Source of the DNA: Thermobifida cellulosilytica TB100 | Lineage (GTDB): Bacteria > Actinomycetota > Actinomycetes > Streptosporangiales > Streptosporangiaceae | DNA length: 64,000 bases | Assembly: GCF_001517975.1 (NCBI RefSeq) | Contig: NZ_KQ950182.1 | Span: 344,169-408,168 of the forward strand | Direction: 5' to 3' | Shown here: in pieces, positions 53,934 to 62,225 of the stretch | Position numbering within the stretch: the first letter of the stretch is position 1 | Layout: each line of letters opens with the position of its first letter | The notes under the pieces: generated by a model | Database searches by the model: none | Seen by the model: the letters and a program-made list of their open reading frames with translations, nothing else | Told to the model about the DNA's origin: nothing | Translations under genes and position numbers: made by a program

Positions 53934-54076
53934 CTCCCGCACCGTGCACCGCACCCCGTCTCCGTAGAACACAGCCACGGGTGCGCCCCGAGCAACAACT
54001 TTCCGTTCCTGCCGACTCGCACGCTGTGCCAGAGCCAGAACAGCAGAGAAGAGAACACACAACAAGGAGGTTCCCC

Positions 54077-54916
54077 ATGAGCCGCTCCGACGTCCTGGTG
54101 GACGCCGACTGGGTGGAGGCTCACCTGGATGACCCGGAGGTCGTGATCGTCGAGGTCGACGAGGACACCTCGGCCTACGACAAGGGTCACATCCGCAACG
54201 CGGTCAAGATCGACTGGAAGAAGGACCTCCAGGACCCGGTCCGTCGCGACTTCGTCGACAAGGCCGGCTTCGAGGCGCTGCTGTCCGAGCGCGGCATCTC
54301 CAACGACCACACCGTCGTCCTCTACGGCGGCAACAACAACTGGTTCGCGGCCTACGCCTACTGGTACTTCAAGCTCTACGGCCACGAGAAGGTGCGCCTG
54401 CTCGACGGCGGCCGCAAGAAGTGGGAGCTCGACTCCCGCGAGCTGGTGGCGGAGGTCCCGCAGCGCGAGCGCACCAACTACACCGCCAAGGAGCAGGACA
54501 CCTCCATCCGGGCCTTCCGCGACGAGGTCGTCGCCGCGATCGGCAACAAGGCCCTGGTCGACGTCCGCTCGCCCGACGAGTTCAGCGGCAAGCTGCTGGC
54601 CCCCGCCCACCTGCCGCAGGAGGTCTCCCAGGTCCCCGGCCACATCCCCACCGCCCGCAACATCCCGTGGGCCAAGGTCGCCAACGAGGACGGCACCTTC
54701 AAGTCCGACGAGGAGCTGCGGAAGCTGTACGAGGAGGCCGGCGTCGACCTCAACAAGGAGATCATCGCCTACTGCCGGATCGGTGAGCGCTCCTCCATCG
54801 CCTGGTTCGCGCTGCACGAGCTCCTCGACGTCCCGAACGTGAAGAACTACGACGGCTCCTGGACCGAGTACGGCTCGCTGGTCGGCGTCCCGGTGGAACT
54901 GGGGGAGGCCAAGTGA
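54077..54916 (+). CDS. Thiosulfate sulfurtransferase (rhodanese family)
   Basis: 279-residue tandem rhodanese protein. N-terminal inactive domain (VLVDADWVEAHLDDPEVVIVEVDED, AYDKGHIRNAVKIDWKKDLQD), C-terminal active domain with Cys in IIAYCRIGERSS and the VDVRSPDEFSG block. Transfers sulfane sulfur to an acceptor such as cyanide in vitro; the biological acceptor is unknown. ATG at 54077 with a perfect AAGGAGG. Translationally coupled to the DUF1416 gene (overlap), and under the leader peptide. Confidence 0.93.
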   Translation: MSRSDVLVDADWVEAHLDDPEVVIVEVDEDTSAYDKGHIRNAVKIDWKKDLQDPVRRDFVDKAGFEALLSERGISNDHTVVLYGGNNNWFAAYAYWYFKLYGHEKVRLLDGGRKKWELDSRELVAEVPQRERTNYTAKEQDTSIRAFRDEVVAAIGNKALVDVRSPDEFSGKLLAPAHLPQEVSQVPGHIPTARNIPWAKVANEDGTFKSDEELRKLYEEAGVDLNKEIIAYCRIGERSSIAWFALHELLDVPNVKNYDGSWTEYGSLVGVPVELGEAK

Positions 54917-55215
54917 GCACCTGCGCTGCCCCGGTCGGGGGCGTGGCCCTCGCCGGCGTCGACGCCGGAAACCAGGCGGTCATCCAGGGCACGGTGACCC
55001 GGGACGGCCAGCCGCTCGCCAGCGCCTACGTGCGCCTGCTCAGCGCCTCCGACGACTTCGTCGGCGAGGTCGTGACCGGTGAGGAGGGCACCTTCCGCTT
55101 CTTCGCCGCCGACGGCCAGTGGAAGGTCAGGGTCCTGGCCTCCAAGGGCTTCACCGCCGAGTACGCGGTGAACGCCGAGGTCGGCAAGGTCATCGACTTG
55201 CAGGTGCAGGCCTAG
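54913..55215 (+). CDS. DUF1416 protein
   Basis: 100-residue protein of an actinobacterial family always encoded after this sulfurtransferase. Contains a beta-sandwich, transthyretin-like core (IQGTVTRDGQPLASAYVRLLSASDDFVGEVVTGEEGTFRFFAADGQWKVRV) with a single early Cys in STCAAPVGG. Function unknown; a sulfur-carrying role is speculation. GTG start at 54913 overlaps the previous stop. Confidence 0.9.
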   Translation: MSTCAAPVGGVALAGVDAGNQAVIQGTVTRDGQPLASAYVRLLSASDDFVGEVVTGEEGTFRFFAADGQWKVRVLASKGFTAEYAVNAEVGKVIDLQVQA

Positions 55216-55240
55216 TCCGCAGCCGTCCGCCACAGCGCAC

Positions 55241-55288
55241 AAGTCCACCGGCGGCGACGGGGACCACCCCGTCGCCGCCGGTGGACTT
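55241..55288 (+). terminator. Terminator after the DUF1416 gene
   Basis: Perfect 22-bp stem with a four-base loop, starting 25 bases after the stop; short T-run (TTT) follows. Closes the sulfurtransferase operon. Confidence 0.85.
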
Positions 55289-55405
55289 TCGTGTCCTGCG
55301 GACCGCGGAAGAAATTTCTGGACCGGTCGCCGAAAAATCGTTGTCCCCGCCGCGGTCGGCGGCTCTTACCGGTGAACGCGCACGACGCACACCGAGGAGT
55401 CCACG

Positions 55406-56164
55406 ATGACGACCACGCCTCTCGCCCGGCGGCTGCTCGCCGCCGCCGTCCTCGCCCTGGGCCTGGGCGCCGCCTCCCTGGCCCAGGCCCCCGCCGCGCT
55501 GGCCGACTCCGAGGTCGGCCTCACCACCGGCGGCCCGCTGCTGGAGGCCCCGCCCTCCGCCCCCGGCACGGGGGAGCCCTCCCCCGCGGAGCCGGTCCTG
55601 CCCGAGGCGGAGCCGGTCCTGCCCGCCGAGGAGGAGCTGCCGATCGACGGCTGCATCGGCGACGCGTGCAGCCCCGACGAGGGGGACGGCGAGTGGACCG
55701 AGCTCGACAGCGGATGCTTCTCCTACAGCGGCAACCCCGGCTACGTGTACTGCCCGGGCGAGGAGCACCCCGTGCCGCTCGACGAGGACGGCTGCTACTT
55801 CCACGACGACCACGTCTACTGCCTGGACGAGCCCCCGGGCGGCCACCCCGAGCCGTGCGTCACGGAGGAGGGCGACCCCTGCCCGGTCACCGACGTCCCC
55901 GACTGCCCCGTCACCCACGTCTCCGAGGACTGCCTGCGCCCCACCCCGGACGACGAGCCCGGTGACCGGCCGGACGACGAACCCGGCGACACGCCCGCAG
56001 ACGAGCCCGCCGACAAGCCGCGACCGGCGGGCGGACTGCCGCTGACCGGCCCCGGCCTGGCCCTCGTCGCGGGCACGGGAGTACTGCTCACCGCGGTCGG
56101 CGCGGGCGGTCTGCTGCTGTACCGGCGCCGCACCCCCGACGACGACACCGGGAGCGCCGAGTAG
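55406..56164 (+). CDS. Cys-rich cell-wall protein with LPLTG sorting signal
   Basis: 252 residues. Signal peptide (LARRLLAAAVLALGLGAASLAQA), a Pro/Glu-rich stretch, a central region with about ten Cys (for example GCIGDAC, SGCFSYS, YCPGE, GCYFHDDHVYC), a spacer of DDEPGD-like repeats, then the sorting signal LPLTG, a hydrophobic helix and RRR at the C-terminus. Predicted substrate of a class E or class A-like sortase, displayed on the cell wall. The pattern of paired Cys suggests disulfides or metal binding. Function unknown. Confidence 0.78.
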   Translation: MTTTPLARRLLAAAVLALGLGAASLAQAPAALADSEVGLTTGGPLLEAPPSAPGTGEPSPAEPVLPEAEPVLPAEEELPIDGCIGDACSPDEGDGEWTELDSGCFSYSGNPGYVYCPGEEHPVPLDEDGCYFHDDHVYCLDEPPGGHPEPCVTEEGDPCPVTDVPDCPVTHVSEDCLRPTPDDEPGDRPDDEPGDTPADEPADKPRPAGGLPLTGPGLALVAGTGVLLTAVGAGGLLLYRRRTPDDDTGSAE

Positions 56165-56288
56165 TCGGCGGCCGGACGACCGGACGGAGACCGCGGCGGG
56201 GCGCGGCCGGCAGGACCGCCACCGCGCCCCCCGCTGTCACGGTTCACGGGACTATGCCGGAAACGGCGGCGAGGCTAGGCTTTTGGCC

Positions 56289-57812
56289 ATGCGTGACGCA
56301 GACATCGTGCACGCGATCGCGAAAGGCGAGCGGGACGGGCTGAGTGCGGCGTACCGGGCCTACGCCGATCGCCTCTACGACTACAGCCTGAGGATGCTCG
56401 ACGACGCCGAGGCGGCAGCCGACACGGTGCACGACGTCTTCCTCATCGCACGCGAGCGGATCTCCCAACTGCGCGATCCCGACGCCCTGCGCCCGTGGCT
56501 GTACGCGATCGCGCGCTCCCAGTGTCACCGGATCCTGCGCGGTCGCCACCGGTACGCCCCCCTCGACGAGGCGACGGACATGAGCGACGAGACCCTCTCC
56601 CCTCCCGAGACCGGCATCCGCCGGGAGGAGGCACGCGACCTCGTCCACGAGGCGATGAAGGGCCTCAACCCGCGTGAGCACGAGGTCATCCACCTGACCC
56701 TGCGCCACCAGCTCGACGGCCCCGGACTGGCCGCCGTCCTCGGCGTGGGCGTCAAGCAGGCCAACGCGGTGGCCTCCACCGCGCGCGCCCAGCTCGAACG
56801 CTCCATCGGCGCCCTGCTGGTGGCCCGCACCCGGGGGCGCGACTGCCCGGTGCTGCGCACCCTGCTGCGGGGGTGGGACAGCCAGTTCAGTCCGCTGTGG
56901 CGCAAGCGCATCAACCGCCACCTGTCCACCTGCGAGAACTGCGAACGCGAGCGCGCCGCCCTGGTGGCCCCCGCGTCGCTGCTGAGCGCGCTGCCCATCG
57001 CCGCGGCCCCCGCCTTCCTGCACGACCAGTTGCTGACCAACGCCTTCGATCCGGAGCTCGTCGCCCACCACGCGGAGTTCGCCGCCCAGGCCGGCCCCTA
57101 CCGTGCCGACGGCTTCCCGGAACAGGACCATGGGAGCGATCCCGAGGCCCTCGCCGACAGCTCCCGCCGACTGTCCACCGCGCTGAGCCTGGCCGCCTCG
57201 CTGCTGCTCGTGGCCCTGGCCGGGTGGGTCGGGCTGCCGCTGCTGTCGGAGGTCGCGGCGGGCGGCAACGGGGTCGAGGCGGTGCCCGTGGTCTCCCTGC
57301 AACCCGTCGAACCCCCCACCGCCCACCGCCTCCCGGAGCCCTCGGCCGGTGAGGCCGCCAGGAGCGAGGACTCCCCGGCCCCGGTCCGCGACGGGGACCC
57401 CGAGACGTCCCCACCCTCCGACGACCCCGACCCCGGCACCCCGGACCTGGACACCCCGGACCTCGCCCAGCCCGGTGCCGACCCGGGCACCTCCCCCGAA
57501 GGCCCGCTGACCCTCACCGCGGGGGCGCAGGACGCCACCGCGGAGGAGTGCCCCCAGACCTGGACCCTGGCGGTCTCGGCCCGGACCCAGGGGGAGGCCA
57601 CCTCGGTCACCCTGACCGTCACCAGCCCGTCCGGCACCCAGCAGACCGCCATGGCCCCCGGCGGCGCTCCGGGGGACTGGCAGGCCAGCGTCGGCGGGCT
57701 GCCCCTGGACTCCCCGGTCACCTGGAGGGTCACGGCCGGCGCCGCCGACGGCTCCACCGCGACCAGCAGCGGCAAGGCGTACCGGGCGGGGTGCACCCCC
57801 ACGCCGGGCTGA
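56289..57812 (+). CDS. ECF sigma factor fused to zinc anti-sigma-like motif and membrane segment
   Basis: 507 residues. Residues 5-80 form sigma region 2 (LSAAYRAYADRLYDYSLRML, AADTVHDVFLIARERI, PWLYAIARSQCHRIL) and 115-175 region 4 (LNPREHEVIHLTLRHQLDGPGLAAVLGVGVKQANA). Then His211, Cys215 and Cys218 in HLSTCENC form an H-x3-C-x2-C zinc anti-sigma motif, followed by a membrane helix at about 296-318 and a Pro/Asp-rich exterior that ends in a beta-rich domain with two Cys. Sigma and anti-sigma functions are thus in one chain. ATG at 56289; TTG at 56283 is in frame. The signal is unknown. Confidence 0.85.
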   Translation: MRDADIVHAIAKGERDGLSAAYRAYADRLYDYSLRMLDDAEAAADTVHDVFLIARERISQLRDPDALRPWLYAIARSQCHRILRGRHRYAPLDEATDMSDETLSPPETGIRREEARDLVHEAMKGLNPREHEVIHLTLRHQLDGPGLAAVLGVGVKQANAVASTARAQLERSIGALLVARTRGRDCPVLRTLLRGWDSQFSPLWRKRINRHLSTCENCERERAALVAPASLLSALPIAAAPAFLHDQLLTNAFDPELVAHHAEFAAQAGPYRADGFPEQDHGSDPEALADSSRRLSTALSLAASLLLVALAGWVGLPLLSEVAAGGNGVEAVPVVSLQPVEPPTAHRLPEPSAGEAARSEDSPAPVRDGDPETSPPSDDPDPGTPDLDTPDLAQPGADPGTSPEGPLTLTAGAQDATAEECPQTWTLAVSARTQGEATSVTLTVTSPSGTQQTAMAPGGAPGDWQASVGGLPLDSPVTWRVTAGAADGSTATSSGKAYRAGCTPTPG

Positions 57813-58035
57813 CCGGGAGCGGACGCCGACTCCTCCCACCGGGCGGCCGGGGAGCGGCGTCCCGCGGCCCGAGCCGGGAACCCCAGGCCCCGGGATACGG
57901 GGCCGCACAGGGCCGATCCGGTGCCCCGGTTTCCCAAAACTCGTGACACGATGGCGACAGATTGGCCACAATCGTGTCTATCGCCTGAGGATTCGCCGGT
58001 CTGTCCCCTCGTGGCCGGGTGGGAGGTTGTGAGCG

Positions 58036-59967
58036 GTGCCCGACGAACGATCGGAGCGCAGACGGCCGGGCAGGCCCTTTCTCGGTTGGCGTTACGAGAC
58101 CCTCGTGCCTCCTCCGGGACCGCCGCCGCGCCGCCCCACCCCCGCCGAACGCGCCGACGTCGACGCCGAGTGGGAGAGGAACAAGCGCCGCTCGGAAGCG
58201 GAGACCAACCGCCCCCTGTTCGTCGGGCTGTGCCTGCTCGTCCTCATCAGCACGGTCCTGCTCCTGCTGACCATGGTCGGGGCGATGCCGCTGCTGCTCG
58301 CCGTGCTCGGCTGCGCCGCCTGCCTGGTCGTGGCGTTCCCGGTGCTGCTCGTCCTCGCGCAGAGCCGCAGCGACATGGGCGCGCTGCTGGCCCGCGAGCG
58401 CACCAGGCGCCGCACGGAGCAGGAGAAGCGGGAGCAGGAGCTGCGCAAGCGGCAGGAGGAGCACGCCGCCCGGTACTCCGAGTGGCAGCACCGCAAGCGC
58501 GTCTACGAGTCCCAGCCCTGCTGGCACGCCGTGGAGATCCCCGAGGAGGCCCGCCGGATCGCCGTCGTGGGCGGCACCGAGGCGGGCTGGTCGGCGCTGC
58601 TCACCACCCTGGGAGCCGCGCTGATCAAGGACGGCGGCGACCTCACCGTCGTCGACCTGTCCGGGCGCGCGGTCGCCGGGCAGTTCGTCTCGCTCACCCA
58701 GCGCTGCGGCCTCATCCCCCGGGTGTGGGTGCTCCCCGCCGACCTGCCCCGGATGAAGATCGGCGCCACCCTCAACTCCCGCCGCCGCGCCGCGATCCTC
58801 GCCGCCACCGCCCAGGCGGTCGAGCCCGGCGACGCCGCCACCGACCGGAGCATCCTGGAACGGGTCTTCGCGGTGCTGGGCGGCGACGTCGAGATCGTCC
58901 GGGTCGTCGCCGCGCTCGGACTGATCGGGCTGCCGGGCGAGGACGACGCCCGGGACGACCCGGCGCTGGTCCTGCTGACCCGCAGCGAGCGCGAGCAGTT
59001 GCGCGAGGCGTTCGCCGCCGACCCCGAGATCGCGGCGCGGGCCTCCGCGCTGCGCCGCGCCCTGCTGCCCTTCGAAGGGCTGGGCAGCCGGGCCGAGCAG
59101 GAGCCCTACGCCCAGGTGAAGATCATCGCCACCGACCGCACCGCCGGGGAGTTCGCCGAACGGGCCTACGGCACCTACACCGTCGAGGCGCTCAGCACAC
59201 TGCTGGACCTGCGGGCGGCCCGGAGGGGGCCGGGACGGCCGTGGGGGCGCATGATCGTGCTCTGCGGCGCCGACGCGCTGCCGGAGTGGGCGGTGCGCCG
59301 CCTGACCGAGTCCGCCGAGCGCCTGGCCACCGGGGTGGTGCTGCTGTACCGGCGGGCGGGGGAGAACGCCCTGGCCCAGTTGCGCGCCGAGGGCAGCTTT
59401 CCCGTGGTCATGCGCCAGCCCGACGCCGAGTCGGCCGCCGCCGTCGCCGGACTGCTCGGAACGGGGAAGCGGGGGCGGATGCACCGGCTCACCGAGATCA
59501 TGGGCGCCGCGCTGCACGGCACCACCCCCGACGGCTACGCCACCGACACCTCCGAACAGGTCACCGCGGCCTCCCCGGTCCGCTACGCCGCCAAGTCGAT
59601 CGCGCCGCTCACCCTGGTCCGGCACATCCGCGCCGCCACCGCGTGGGGCAAGGCCACCAGCCAGGCGTCCGAACAGGACACGCTGTCGGCCGAGAACGGC
59701 GTCGACCCGCTCACCACGCAGCGGTTCGACGTCTACGGCCTGCAACGGCTCCCGCACACCGCCGTGATCGTCCCCGGCTCGGGGGACGATCCGGTGGTCG
59801 CCGACGCCAACCCCGGCATCCTCGCCCTGCCCACCGCGACCCTGAAGACCGTGGAGGAGGCCGCCGTCCCGGCCGCGGAGGGCGGGGCCGCGCCGCCCGA
59901 GGAGACGACGGAGGCCCACGTCGGCCCGCCCCCGGAGCGCCTGGACTGGCGGCGGCCCGTGGCCTGA
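58036..59967 (+). CDS. EccC/FtsK-like membrane protein with degenerate P-loop
   Basis: 643 residues. A basic head, two membrane helices (residues about 60-110), a charged coiled coil (RTEQEKREQELRKRQEEHAARY), then an ATPase-like Rossmann domain. The layout (two helices, basic coil, ATPase fold) is that of EccC/FtsK/VirD4 proteins. The nucleotide loop, though, reads VVGGTEAGWSALL, lacking the Walker A GKT/S, and no Walker B is obvious, so ATP binding is doubtful. Function unassigned; a structural or regulatory relative of a secretion ATPase is inference. GTG start at 58036 after GGGAGG. Confidence 0.65.
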   Translation: MPDERSERRRPGRPFLGWRYETLVPPPGPPPRRPTPAERADVDAEWERNKRRSEAETNRPLFVGLCLLVLISTVLLLLTMVGAMPLLLAVLGCAACLVVAFPVLLVLAQSRSDMGALLARERTRRRTEQEKREQELRKRQEEHAARYSEWQHRKRVYESQPCWHAVEIPEEARRIAVVGGTEAGWSALLTTLGAALIKDGGDLTVVDLSGRAVAGQFVSLTQRCGLIPRVWVLPADLPRMKIGATLNSRRRAAILAATAQAVEPGDAATDRSILERVFAVLGGDVEIVRVVAALGLIGLPGEDDARDDPALVLLTRSEREQLREAFAADPEIAARASALRRALLPFEGLGSRAEQEPYAQVKIIATDRTAGEFAERAYGTYTVEALSTLLDLRAARRGPGRPWGRMIVLCGADALPEWAVRRLTESAERLATGVVLLYRRAGENALAQLRAEGSFPVVMRQPDAESAAAVAGLLGTGKRGRMHRLTEIMGAALHGTTPDGYATDTSEQVTAASPVRYAAKSIAPLTLVRHIRAATAWGKATSQASEQDTLSAENGVDPLTTQRFDVYGLQRLPHTAVIVPGSGDDPVVADANPGILALPTATLKTVEEAAVPAAEGGAAPPEETTEAHVGPPPERLDWRRPVA

Positions 59968-60174
59968 GCGCCGCCCGCGTCCCGGCGGACGTCCAGCTCC
60001 GACCGCCGGGACGCGCCGCGAGCAGCCCCGTGTTAACCGGGTACTCCAGAAATATGAAGAAGGCGCAACCCGAGGCGCAGTGACGGTTTACTCCCCCGAA
60101 GGGGCAATAGGCTTGGGCTGCCGCCTGTAGCGAAGGCGTCATGCACTCTCTTCCATCGAACGTTGTGGGGATCA

Positions 60175-61431
60175 ATGAGCGAACTTCCCTTGCGTGCCCA
60201 GCTCGCTGCTGCGCTGGGCAAGGGCGCGGCCTCGTTGTCCCGGGCTACCGGGCGCGGCGACGGCTCGGTCATCGGGGGGCGAATCGCGCTCAAGGTCGAA
60301 CCGAACCTGCTCGCCGAACTCGCCCGCGGACGCCGGATCGCCCTGGTCAGCGCCACCAACGGAAAAACCACCACGACCAGGCTGATCGCCTCGGCACTGC
60401 GCGAGATCGGGGAGATCGCCACCAACGAGCATGGCGCGAACATGCCGACCGGCCACATCACCGCGCTGGCCAACCATCCCAAGGCGCGCATCGGGGTACT
60501 GGAGACCGACGAGAAGTACCTGCCGCAGGTGCTCCGCGAGACCAACGCCGTCGTGGTCGTGCTGATGAACCTGAGCCGCGACCAGATGGACCGCGCCTCC
60601 GAGATCAACCTGCTGGCCAAGAAGTGGCGGGACGCCCTGGCCAACAGCCAGGCGCACGTCGTCGCCAACGCCGACGACCCGCTGGTGGCCTGGGCCGGCC
60701 TGGGTGCTCCCCACGCGACCTGGGTGGCGGCCGGCCAGCGGTGGAAGGAGGACTCGTGGTGCTGCCCCGAGTGCGGCGGCCACCTCAAGCGTGAGCCCGA
60801 CCCGCACTGGGAGTGCCCCGAGTGCGGACTGCGCAGGCCGCACACCACGTGGTCGGTGAACACCGCCGCCGACACGGTCACCGACCCCCAGGGCGTGGAG
60901 CACAAGCTCCAACTGCGGCTGCCGGGCGACGCCAACCGCTCCAACGCGGCGATCGCGCTGGCCACGGCCGCCGCCTACGGCATCCGCCCCGAGCAGGCGC
61001 TGCCCCGGATCCGCCAGATCGAGTCGGTCGCCGGGCGCTACACCTCGATCGTCACCCGGGGCGTCGAGGTCCGGCTGCTGCTGGCGAAGAACCCCGCGGG
61101 GTGGCTGGAGTCGTTCGCGGTCCTGGACCCGCCGCGGGTGCCGGTGATCCTCTCGGTGAACGCTCAGGTGCCCGACGGCCGCGACACCTCCTGGCTGTGG
61201 GACGTGGACTACACGGTGCTGCGCGGGCGCCGGGTCTTCGTGATGGGAGAGCGCCGCACCGACCTCGCGCTGCGCCTGGAGACCGACGAGGTGGCCTTCG
61301 AGGTGGCCGACAGCGTCGAGCAGGTCCTCACCCGCCTGAAGGCGGAGCAGCCCGACATCACCAAGGTCGACGTGATCGCCAACTACACCGCGTTCCAGCA
61401 GATCCGCACGGCCTACGGCCGCGTCCAGTAG
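60175..61431 (+). CDS. murT: Lipid II isoglutaminyl synthase, MurT subunit
   Basis: Mur-ligase-like subunit that, with GatD, amidates the D-Glu of lipid II. 418 residues. ATP loop SATNGKTTTTRL, Mur middle domain with ETDEKYLPQ and MNLSRDQMDR, zinc-ribbon cysteines CCPECGG and CPECGL (inserted, typical of MurT), and C-terminal DUF1727 domain. ATG at 60175. Followed by gatD 11 bp later. Confidence 0.95.
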   Translation: MSELPLRAQLAAALGKGAASLSRATGRGDGSVIGGRIALKVEPNLLAELARGRRIALVSATNGKTTTTRLIASALREIGEIATNEHGANMPTGHITALANHPKARIGVLETDEKYLPQVLRETNAVVVVLMNLSRDQMDRASEINLLAKKWRDALANSQAHVVANADDPLVAWAGLGAPHATWVAAGQRWKEDSWCCPECGGHLKREPDPHWECPECGLRRPHTTWSVNTAADTVTDPQGVEHKLQLRLPGDANRSNAAIALATAAAYGIRPEQALPRIRQIESVAGRYTSIVTRGVEVRLLLAKNPAGWLESFAVLDPPRVPVILSVNAQVPDGRDTSWLWDVDYTVLRGRRVFVMGERRTDLALRLETDEVAFEVADSVEQVLTRLKAEQPDITKVDVIANYTAFQQIRTAYGRVQ

Positions 61432-61442
61432 AGGGGGAGCCC

Positions 61443-62153
61443 GTGAGCGACACCAGCAGCACACTGCGGATCGTGTGGATCTACCCCGACCTGCTCAGCA
61501 CCTACGGGGACCAGGGCAACGTGCTGGTCCTGCGGCGCCGCGCCGAACTGCGCGGCATCCCCACCGAGGTGGTGCGCGTCCACTCCAGCGACCCGGTGCC
61601 CGTGGAGGGCGACATCTACCTGCTCGGCGGCGGTGAGGACCGGCCGCAGATCCTGGCGGCGCAGCGGCTGCGCGCCGACGGCGGGCTCAAGCGGGCGGCC
61701 GAGCGGGGAGCTGCGGTCTTCGCGGTCTGCGCCGGCTACCAGATCATCGGCGAGACCTACGGCGACGACGCGGCCAACCCGCTGCCCGGGGTCGGCATCC
61801 TCGACGTGCGCAGCGGACGCGGCGACACCCGGGCGGTCGGGGAGATCGTCGCGGACGTCGACCCGGCGCTGGGCGTGGGCCGGATCACCGGCTTCGAGAA
61901 CCACCAGGGCCGCACCTCGGTCGGACCGTCGGCCAAGCCCTTGTCGACCACGGTGCTGGGCATCGGCAACGACGGCGCCACCGAAGGGGCCTACCAGGGG
62001 CAGGTGCTCGGCACCTACCTGCACGGCCCGGCCCTGCCGCGCAACCCGGCCCTGGCCGACCTGCTGCTGCGCTGGCGGGTGGGCGACATCCAGCCGCTGC
62101 CGCCGTCCTGGGGCGAGCGGCTGCACGACGAACGCCTGGCCGCCGTGCTGTAG
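61443..62153 (+). CDS. gatD: Lipid II isoglutaminyl synthase, GatD subunit
   Basis: Glutamine amidotransferase subunit supplying ammonia to MurT. 236 residues, class I GATase: nucleophile Cys in AVCAGYQIIGE, catalytic His in GTYLHGPALPRNP, N-terminal WIYPDLLSTYGDQGNVLVL. GTG at 61443 after GAGGGGG. Convergent with the cellulase gene, with a shared terminator. Confidence 0.95.
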   Translation: MSDTSSTLRIVWIYPDLLSTYGDQGNVLVLRRRAELRGIPTEVVRVHSSDPVPVEGDIYLLGGGEDRPQILAAQRLRADGGLKRAAERGAAVFAVCAGYQIIGETYGDDAANPLPGVGILDVRSGRGDTRAVGEIVADVDPALGVGRITGFENHQGRTSVGPSAKPLSTTVLGIGNDGATEGAYQGQVLGTYLHGPALPRNPALADLLLRWRVGDIQPLPPSWGERLHDERLAAVL

Positions 62154-62167
62154 CCGAGGACCACGGA

Positions 62168-62200
62168 AGGGGCCCGCGCCGCCGAGCGGCACGGGCCCCT
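62168..62200. terminator. Bidirectional terminator between gatD and the cellulase gene
   Basis: AGGGGCCCG and CGGGCCCCT outer stem, inner GCCGC/GCGGC stem, one C-A mismatch between and a three-base loop. Ends 25 bases before the cellulase stop on the minus strand. Confidence 0.75.
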
Positions 62201-62225
62201 CTGGTCTTCAGGACCGGCAGACGCC

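Noticed and set aside
53838-54076. Possible SAM or other riboswitch ahead of the sulfurtransferase gene
   Set aside because: No conserved riboswitch core could be recognised; the leader peptide explains regulation better.
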